10,512 nucleotides of DNA from Devosia equisanguinis (GTDB taxonomy: Bacteria; Pseudomonadota; Alphaproteobacteria; Rhizobiales; Devosiaceae). The DNA lies in the NCBI GenBank assembly GCA_945888565.1, contig CAMDAL010000118.1, forward strand, positions 1 to 10,512, read 5' to 3'. Positions 5,402-10,512 of the stretch are shown one piece after another. Each line of letters begins with the position of its first letter. Position 1 is the first letter of the stretch. Made by a program: the position numbers and the translations under genes. The notes beneath the pieces were generated by a model. It worked only from the letters and a program-made list of their open reading frames with translations, made no database searches and was not told the origin of the DNA.

Positions 5402-5839
5402 TTGATAGTTCCAGAGAAGTTGAAGGCGTTGATCGTCGACGACAATGCCTATGCGCGCTCCGCCGCGGCCGCAACCCTGCGCAAGCTGGGGGTAGGCACT
5501 ATCGACGATGTCGGCTCGGCCGCCCTCGCCATCGATGCCATGCTCGGACAACGCTACGATGTCGTGCTGATGGACTGGTACATGCCCGAGATGAACGGCG
5601 CAGCCATGCTGCAGATCCTGCGCGGCAGGCACTTCGGCCCGAATGGCGCGGTGCCGGTGATCATGATGACGGCGTATCCCACACGCGAGACTTTTGCCCG
5701 GGCGCGCGAGCTCGGGGCCGAGGACATCCTGACCAAGCCGTTCACTGCCGCGCAGGTGGCGGGCATGCTCGGCCGGCTGATGCCCAATGGGTGGAGCTTG
5801 GCGGACGAGGCGCCCGGTGACGGGCAGGTGCTGCTGTAG
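5402..5839 (+). CDS. Stand-alone CheY-like response regulator
   Basis: The protein is one receiver domain with a short C-terminal tail and no output domain. On the 145-residue model, the acidic pair is D13/D14 ('LIVDDNAYARS'), the phosphoacceptor is D58 ('VVLMDWYMPEMNG'), the switch Thr is T90 ('VIMMTAY') and the conserved Lys is K112 ('ILTKPF'). It should accept phosphate from a histidine kinase or phosphotransferase and act by protein contact. No partner kinase is adjacent; the hybrid kinase at 9052 is on the same strand but three genes away. There is no ATG at the 5' end. TTG at 5363 (158 residues, no ribosome site), TTG at 5402 (behind a G-rich stretch) and TTG at 5420 are all possible. 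I take 5402 as a compromise. The end and function are certain; the start is not. Confidence 0.85.
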   Translation: MIVPEKLKALIVDDNAYARSAAAATLRKLGVGTIDDVGSAALAIDAMLGQRYDVVLMDWYMPEMNGAAMLQILRGRHFGPNGAVPVIMMTAYPTRETFARARELGAEDILTKPFTAAQVAGMLGRLMPNGWSLADEAPGDGQVLL

Positions 5840-5855
5840 CGCCGGTCGTGGCGCT
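5838..5855 (+). terminator. Weak hairpin at the end of the response regulator gene
   Basis: AGCGCC (5838-5843) pairs with GGCGCT (5850-5855) around a 6-base loop and overlaps the TAG stop. A T-run (CCTTTTTCT) follows only about 12 bases later, so it is at best a weak intrinsic terminator. Confidence 0.25.
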
Positions 5856-5969
5856 TCGGGGACTTACCTTTTTCTAACCATGCCGCTTCATCCAAGATTC
5901 GGCATTCCGGTGAATACTTCCGCCTGTCGCCGCCCTGTTCCAGCGGCCGAGATTCCAACAGGTGATGTG

Positions 5970-6590
5970 ATGCTGCGTTCGTCCCGCGCTGCGCTTTGCG
6001 GCGCCGCAATGATGCTCTCTGCCCTCGTGACTGCCGATGCCACGCTGGCGGCCAGTTACTTCACTTTCGAGCCCCCGCCGGGCATGTCGCTGACCGACGG
6101 CAAGCCGAAGAACGCGCTGCAGCTGAAGCGCGGCAAGGTGAAGCTCGACCCCCGCTTCATGCGCCAGGTGGTTGCGTACAAGACCAAGGAAAAGCCGGGC
6201 ACCATCGTGGTGGTGACCGGGCACAAGTACCTCTATCTGGTGCTCGGCGACGGCAAGGCGCTGCGTTACGGCATCGGCACCGCCAAGTCCGGCTTCGAGT
6301 GGAGCGGCACCCACAAGGTTACCCGCATGCGCGAGTGGCCGGACTGGACGCCGCCGCCGGAGATGCGCAAGCGCCGCCCCGAACTGCCCAAGCACATGGA
6401 AGGCGGAGTCAACAATCCACTGGGCGCGCGCGCCCTCTATCTCGGCTCGACGCTCTACCGCATCCACGGCACCAACGAGCCGTGGACCATCGGGCAGGAT
6501 GTGAGTTCGGGCTGCATCCGGATGGTCAACGACGATGTCGAGGACCTGTACGAGCGGGTGAAAATTGGCGCCAAGGTGATTGTGCTTTAG
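5970..6590 (+). CDS. Exported L,D-transpeptidase, YkuD domain
   Basis: YkuD enzymes form 3-3 cross-links in peptidoglycan or attach proteins to it, acting in the periplasm through a catalytic Cys. The 206-residue product begins with a signal peptide: short basic start MLRSSR, hydrophobic core, and a likely cut near 'ATLA-A' at about residue 27. The catalytic signature is near the C-terminus: H166 in 'HGTNEPWTIG', then 'SSGCIRM' with C182 and R184. No LysM or other peptidoglycan-binding domain is seen. The ATG at 5970 is chosen because AGGTG precedes it and it places the signal peptide at the N-terminus. An in-frame ATG at 5880 would bury the signal and has no ribosome site. In alphaproteobacteria such enzymes also link outer-membrane proteins to the wall, but the substrate cannot be read from the sequence. 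Confidence 0.94.
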   Translation: MLRSSRAALCGAAMMLSALVTADATLAASYFTFEPPPGMSLTDGKPKNALQLKRGKVKLDPRFMRQVVAYKTKEKPGTIVVVTGHKYLYLVLGDGKALRYGIGTAKSGFEWSGTHKVTRMREWPDWTPPPEMRKRRPELPKHMEGGVNNPLGARALYLGSTLYRIHGTNEPWTIGQDVSSGCIRMVNDDVEDLYERVKIGAKVIVL

Positions 6591-6609
6591 TTAGGAATTT
6601 AAGCGACAC

Positions 6610-6642
6610 TGGCGCCCGGAATTCCACGAGTTTCGGGCGCCA
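6610..6642 (+). promoter_or_regulatory. Perfect 9-bp hairpin covering the start of the vWA gene
   Basis: TGGCGCCCG (6610-6618) pairs perfectly with CGGGCGCCA (6634-6642) around a 15-base loop. The last paired base is the A of the ATG at 6642, so the space where a ribosome binding site should lie is inside the stem. It begins 19 bases after the L,D-transpeptidase stop, so it may instead mark the 3' end of that transcript, though no T-run follows. Confidence 0.45.
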
Positions 6643-8585
6643 TGCAAGGTCTTCTCAACCTCCTTACCCGCTTTCGCAACGATGAGCGCGGTGTGTTCGC
6701 CGTGCTGTTCGGCGTGTTCGCGATCGTGTTGATCGCCACGGCCGGCGCAGTGGTGGATTTCACCCGGATCGAGCTGACGCGCACCAAGGCGCAGGCGGCG
6801 CTCGACTCCGCAGCGCTCGGCCTGCAGCCGAAGATGTTCCTCTCCACTCCTTACACCTCGGATCAGTACAAGACCGACGCCAGGAACCTGGTGATCGAGC
6901 GGCTGGCGGATACGAGCGTGACCACCGTGGTCGACGTGGCGACGTTCAACGCCGCAGACGGCACGTTGCATCTCGAGGGCACGGTGACTGTGCCGACGGC
7001 TTTCGTGGCGCTGATCGGCATCCCGACCGTCCGGGCGCGCGTGGTGTCCGAGGCGACGCGCAAGCGGCTCAACCTCGAGATCGCCATGGTGCTCGACAAC
7101 TCCGGTTCGATGGACAGCTACGTCGATGCGAACCGCAACCGGCGCAAGGACAGCAACGAAAAGTCGCGCATGGAGAACCTGATCCTCGCGGCCAGGTGCG
7201 CCACCAACGTGCTGCTGAGCAACACGACCGACTGCAGCGCCGGCAACCTCAGCACCGAGGATGCCAAAGCCAACACAACCAACAACGTGAAGATCGGCGT
7301 CGTTCCGTTCACCGAGTTCGTCAATGTCGGCACGGCCAACAAGACCGCTGCCTGGATGGACCAGACTGGCGCCAGTTCACTGGGCAACGATAACTTCGAC
7401 AGCGACGACAACGATTCCACGGCCTACACCGGCGCCGTCAACCGCTTCGCGCTCTTCGACGCGCTGACCAATGTCGACTGGGCCGGCTGCGTCGAGGCGC
7501 GCATTCAGCCTTACGACACTACCGACCAGTTGCCCGTCAGCGGCGATACCCTGTTCACGCCGGAGTTTGCTCCCGACGAACCCGATGGCTACTACAACGA
7601 CTATCTGAACGACCGGCCGGCGGCCTGTACCAACAAAGACGAGGGCAGCTGGATCCAGGTCATCACCAAGACCGGGTGCGACCGGACCGGCGACAGAAAG
7701 AGCAGATTTGACGCCGCGACCTGTTCGGGCAGCACGACAGACACGACCCAAAAGGACGGCAATGGCACCACCGTCACGCCGCCGTCGGTCACCGAACCGG
7801 ACACCATCAACGGTCAGGCGAAGAACTGCTCCAGCCGCTACACCGGCACGCGGACGTCGCGCAGCCCCGACCGCTTTACCAACGTCCATACCCGCACGTG
7901 CTCCTACAACTTCTCCGACCGGGAGTTACAGGAGCGGCTGTGCAAGTACACCGGCGACATCACCCTCGTCGACGGGAGGGGCCCCAACCAGGACTGCCCG
8001 TTCAACGACATCACGCCGCTGACCAACACCAAGTCGACAATCCTTGCGGCGATCACGGAAATGGAGCCGCAGGGTTGGACCAACATCCACCAGGGGGCGA
8101 TCTGGGGCTATCACATGCTGTCGTCGACGGCGCCCCTGACCGAAGCACAGGGCTATGACACCTCGACGGTCAAGGTGATCATCCTGATGACCGACGGCGA
8201 GAACACCGTGAACGGCTTCGACGACAGCAGCATGAACAATGCCGACGGCTACATGGCGTATGGCTATCCGGGCGCGACCTATAACGGTCGCATCTACTCG
8301 ACCGACCATCCGACCCCGGACAGCGACGAAAACATCACAGCCGCGATGGACGACCGGACCCTCGAAACCTGCGTACAGGCAAAGAAACCGGTCTCGGTGG
8401 GAGAACCGGACAAGATCGTCATCTACACCATCGGCCTCAATGCGCCGAACCAGAAGACGATCGACCTGCTGGAGGACTGCGCCACCGACGACGACCACGC
8501 GTTCTTCCCAGACGATCCGGCGGACCTGACGGCGACTTTCAAGCTGATCGCGGACCAGCTGTCGAATCTGCGCCTGTCGAAGTAG
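6642..8585 (+). CDS. Membrane-anchored von Willebrand A protein, TadG/Tad-like N-terminus
   Basis: The 647-residue protein starts with the Tad-type N-terminus: 'RFRNDERGVFAVLF', a membrane segment at about 18-38, and 'AVVDFTRIELTRTKAQAALDSAALGL', the pattern of TadE/TadG-like pseudopilin-related proteins. A vWA domain follows with a complete metal-ion site: 'DNSGSM' (152-157), the Thr in 'GWTNIHQG', and 'MTDGEN' (516-521). Between the first and last motifs lies a long insertion rich in Thr, Asp and Asn. All 12 Cys are after the MIDAS motif, consistent with disulfides outside the cytoplasm. The region after MIDAS ('DANRNRRKDSNE', 162-173) resembles a calcium-binding EF loop. It probably acts in surface attachment or pilus assembly, but no other tad genes are in the window. 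There is no Shine-Dalgarno, and the start lies in a hairpin; the only upstream in-frame codons up to the stop at 6600 are non-standard starts. Confidence 0.88.
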   Translation: MQGLLNLLTRFRNDERGVFAVLFGVFAIVLIATAGAVVDFTRIELTRTKAQAALDSAALGLQPKMFLSTPYTSDQYKTDARNLVIERLADTSVTTVVDVATFNAADGTLHLEGTVTVPTAFVALIGIPTVRARVVSEATRKRLNLEIAMVLDNSGSMDSYVDANRNRRKDSNEKSRMENLILAARCATNVLLSNTTDCSAGNLSTEDAKANTTNNVKIGVVPFTEFVNVGTANKTAAWMDQTGASSLGNDNFDSDDNDSTAYTGAVNRFALFDALTNVDWAGCVEARIQPYDTTDQLPVSGDTLFTPEFAPDEPDGYYNDYLNDRPAACTNKDEGSWIQVITKTGCDRTGDRKSRFDAATCSGSTTDTTQKDGNGTTVTPPSVTEPDTINGQAKNCSSRYTGTRTSRSPDRFTNVHTRTCSYNFSDRELQERLCKYTGDITLVDGRGPNQDCPFNDITPLTNTKSTILAAITEMEPQGWTNIHQGAIWGYHMLSSTAPLTEAQGYDTSTVKVIILMTDGENTVNGFDDSSMNNADGYMAYGYPGATYNGRIYSTDHPTPDSDENITAAMDDRTLETCVQAKKPVSVGEPDKIVIYTIGLNAPNQKTIDLLEDCATDDDHAFFPDDPADLTATFKLIADQLSNLRLSK

Positions 8586-8795
8586 TCACGACGCGAGGAC
8601 GAAGCGGCGGCCGCCCGGGAAGGCGGCGAGCGCCGTCTGCTGCTCGGCGTCAGTGAGGCCCTCGAACTGCACCATCATTGGCTGCTCTGGGCCGTCGATG
8701 GGAGCAATGTCAGGACGAGACAATGTCGCGCCGTTAGCGGCGGCGAGCCACAACCGCGCCCGGCGGCTGGCATTGGTCGAAGTCAATCGCTGCAC
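8586..8795 (-). CDS. 69-residue hypothetical protein
   Basis: A GTG at 8795 preceded by an excellent GAAAGGAG six bases upstream opens a 70-codon frame. The protein begins VQRLTSTNASRRARLW, has an Ala-rich middle, the acidic 'FEGLTDAEQQTALAAF', and ends GGRRFVLAS. No signal peptide, membrane segment or known family is recognised. Codons mostly end in G/C like neighbouring genes. The frame stays open upstream to 8879, but the ribosome site decides for 8795. The gene is convergent with the vWA gene, and the two stop codons are directly adjacent with no terminator between them, so transcripts probably overlap. A TTGACA (8860-8855, minus strand) might be its -35 box, but the -10 is poor. Confidence 0.55.
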   Translation of the reverse strand: MQRLTSTNASRRARLWLAAANGATLSRPDIAPIDGPEQPMMVQFEGLTDAEQQTALAAFPGGRRFVLAS

Positions 8796-8959
8796 GTGTC
8801 GCTCCTTTCGCAGTCCGGTGTGCGTCAACCGGCGAACCGGCGGCGTCTGCTCACTGTCAACGGTGGAACGATACGACACGTTGCACTCTCCCGACGCTCA
8901 CTTGTACGTCAGGGCCCAGATTGGCGACTGGCCTTGAACCTTCGGCAACAGAGTGTTCA

Positions 8960-9021
8960 GGCGATATTCATCGCCACGGCGTTTCTTCGAAATCTCCTGC
9001 AACCGCTTCCATACCGGTTGC
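8960..9021. promoter_or_regulatory. Two dyads upstream of the hybrid histidine kinase
   Basis: GGCGAT-ATTC-ATCGCC (8960-8975) and GCAACCG (8999-9005) with CGGTTGC (9015-9021) are both perfect inverted repeats within 100 bases upstream of the kinase start at 9052. The second has the spacing of a possible dimeric operator. They could equally be RNA hairpins in the leader. The surrounding intergenic stretch (8796-9051) is visibly less GC-rich than the genes, and I could not place a convincing promoter in it. Confidence 0.3.
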
Positions 9022-9051
9022 GTTGGGTAAGTTGGAATCTCGGGAGCAAGG

Positions 9052-10512
9052 GTGACCAGACTGTACCGCGCAGCAACATCCGTCAGCGAGGGCGAGCAGT
9101 TTCGCCGGCTGGTGGAGGGCGTAACCGACGACGCCATCTTCATGCTCGACCCGGACGGGTTCGTCGCCAGTTGGAATGCCGGGGCTGGACGCATCAAGGG
9201 CTATACACCGGAAGAGATCATCGGGCGTTCGTTCTCGACCTTCTATACCGAGGCGGACCGCCTGAGCGGCGAGCCGCAGCGCGCGCTCGAGATCGCCCGC
9301 ACGGAAGGGCGTTTCGAGAAGGAAGCGCTGCGGGTCCGCAAGGATGGCAGCCAGTTCTGGGCCCATGTGATCATCGACGCCATGCGCGAACCGGACGGCC
9401 AGCTGGTCGGGTTTGCCAAGATTACCCGCGACATCACCGAGCGCGTCAACGCCCAGCGCGACCTCGAGAGAGCGCGCGAAGAGCTGTTCCAGAGCCAGAA
9501 GATGGAGGCGATCGGCCAGCTTACCGGCGGCGTCGCGCATGATTTCAACAACCTGCTGATGGCCGTGCTGGGCAGTCTCGAACTGCTGCGCAAGCGGCTC
9601 GCCAGTGACGACCCCAAGCTGCTGCAGCTGATCGACACCGCCGAGCGTGGCGCAGAGCGCGGCCGGGCGCTGACGCAGCGCATGCTGGCCTTCGCGCGCC
9701 GGCAGGAACTGCAGTTGCGGCCAGTCGATCTGGGTGCGCTGCTCGCCAACATGCGCGACCTGGCCGGGCAGTCGCTCGGGCCGATCGTCGATGTATCGCT
9801 CGCGGTGCCCCCCGGACTGCCCCTCGCGAAGACGGATGCAAACCAGCTCGAGACGGCGATCCTCAACCTCGTGGTCAACGCGCGCGACGCGATGCCCGAG
9901 GGCGGCTCGATCGTCATTTCGGCGGAAGAGGCGACACCGCCCAGGGAACTCGCCCTGCCCCCGGCCCGCTACGTCCGGCTCGCGGTGGCCGATACCGGCT
10001 CAGGCATGGACGACACGACACTGGGGCGGGCGGCAGAGCCGTTCTTCACGACGAAGGGCATCGGCAAGGGCACCGGGCTCGGACTTTCCATGGTACATGG
10101 GCTTGCCGAGCAATCGGGTGGGCGGCTGTCGCTCTCGAGCCGGCCAGATGAGGGAACGACAGTGGTGCTATGGCTTCCGGTTGCAGGCAGTGAAGGAACC
10201 ACTTCGACTGTGCAGGCCTCCCGCCCCGCGGCGCAGGCGCAAGCCGAGACCCGCCCGCTGGTGATCGTGGCGGTGGACGACGACCCGCTGGTACTGATGA
10301 ACACCACCGCCATGCTCGAGGATCTCGGCCACACCGTCATCGACGCCATGTCGGGCGCGGAGGCGCTGGAAAAACTCGAGGGCGCCGGCAGGGTGGATCT
10401 GGTGATCACCGACCACGCAATGCCTGCAATGACCGGCTCGCAACTGGCCCTGCACATCAGGGCCCGCTGGCCGACGCTGCCGATCGTGCTGGCCACGGGC
10501 TATGCCGAACTG
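9052..10512 (+). CDS. PAS-containing hybrid histidine kinase (3' end outside window)
   Basis: A soluble sensor kinase that autophosphorylates on His and passes phosphate to its own receiver. Visible in 487 residues: a PAS domain at about 13-130 (ending 'GFAKITRDITER'), a coiled linker, HisKA with H163 in 'GGVAHDFNNLL', an ATPase domain with N-box N276 ('VVNARDAMP'), D314 in 'DTGSGMD', and glycines G338-G344 ('GIGKGTGLGL'), an Ala/Thr-rich linker, and a receiver domain from about 404 with D409-D411 and phosphoacceptor D454 ('LVITDHAMP'). The window ends in 'LATGYAEL', before the conserved Lys. No membrane segment is seen, so it is likely cytoplasmic; the PAS lacks the LOV flavin Cys motif, and its ligand is unknown. 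GTG at 9052 is the only standard start after the in-frame stop at 9028 and has GGGAG upstream. The gene is partial. Confidence 0.94.
   Translation, partial: MTRLYRAATSVSEGEQFRRLVEGVTDDAIFMLDPDGFVASWNAGAGRIKGYTPEEIIGRSFSTFYTEADRLSGEPQRALEIARTEGRFEKEALRVRKDGSQFWAHVIIDAMREPDGQLVGFAKITRDITERVNAQRDLERAREELFQSQKMEAIGQLTGGVAHDFNNLLMAVLGSLELLRKRLASDDPKLLQLIDTAERGAERGRALTQRMLAFARRQELQLRPVDLGALLANMRDLAGQSLGPIVDVSLAVPPGLPLAKTDANQLETAILNLVVNARDAMPEGGSIVISAEEATPPRELALPPARYVRLAVADTGSGMDDTTLGRAAEPFFTTKGIGKGTGLGLSMVHGLAEQSGGRLSLSSRPDEGTTVVLWLPVAGSEGTTSTVQASRPAAQAQAETRPLVIVAVDDDPLVLMNTTAMLEDLGHTVIDAMSGAEALEKLEGAGRVDLVITDHAMPAMTGSQLALHIRARWPTLPIVLATGYAEL

Noticed and set aside
7377..8498. Antisense open frames within the vWA gene (7377-7889, 7926-8498)
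   Set aside because: Val/Gly/Arg-rich translations typical of the complement of a GC-rich gene; no independent start signals.
8796..9542. Plus-strand frame 8796-9542 overlapping the kinase start
   Set aside because: Downstream of 9052 it is a shifted frame of the kinase. The kinase frame has unmistakable PAS and HisKA motifs, and the shadow does not.

Overview
The window is GC-rich, ordinary-looking chromosomal DNA of an alphaproteobacterium. I infer the order Hyphomicrobiales (Rhizobiales), possibly a Devosia-like genus. The grounds are the compact hisS-hisZ-hisG order, a ~520-residue HisRS with the divergent alphaproteobacterial motif 2, a DUF1127-type small Arg-rich protein, and GC-rich palindromic intergenic repeats. 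Nothing in the sequence fixes the genus.

Layout. Positions 182-3562 (minus strand) hold a tightly overlapping operon hisS > hisZ > hisG: histidyl-tRNA synthetase, the regulatory subunit of ATP phosphoribosyltransferase, and its short-form catalytic subunit. HisZ is a catalytically dead relative of HisRS, so the operon links charging of tRNA-His with the first step of histidine synthesis. Positions 3563-4741 are small-gene and structured-RNA territory on the plus strand: a probable 20-residue leader peptide with a very strong ribosome binding site, a chain of hairpins including two that look mutually exclusive, a DUF1127-like protein, a strong hairpin, a 53-residue hypothetical protein with its own hairpin, and then a ~175-bp multi-hairpin repeat element.

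Positions 4741-5343 (minus) encode 3-methyladenine DNA glycosylase I (tag), divergent from a stand-alone CheY-like response regulator (to 5839). An exported YkuD L,D-transpeptidase (5970-6590) follows, then a large membrane-anchored von Willebrand A protein of the TadG type (6642-8585), whose start codon lies in a perfect 9-bp hairpin. Convergent to it is a 69-residue hypothetical gene whose stop codon directly abuts the stop of the vWA gene. The window ends inside a PAS-HisKA-HATPase-REC hybrid histidine kinase (9052 onward), cut off by the window edge.

No CRISPR array, IS element, prophage, rRNA or tRNA gene was seen. The points most worth a second look are the leader-peptide/alternating-hairpin arrangement upstream of the DUF1127 gene and the mosaic codon composition of hisS: the insertion domain has clearly lower third-position GC than the rest of the gene. 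The palindromic repeat and the hairpin over the vWA start come next. I found no convincing multi-gene novel defence or metabolic system.
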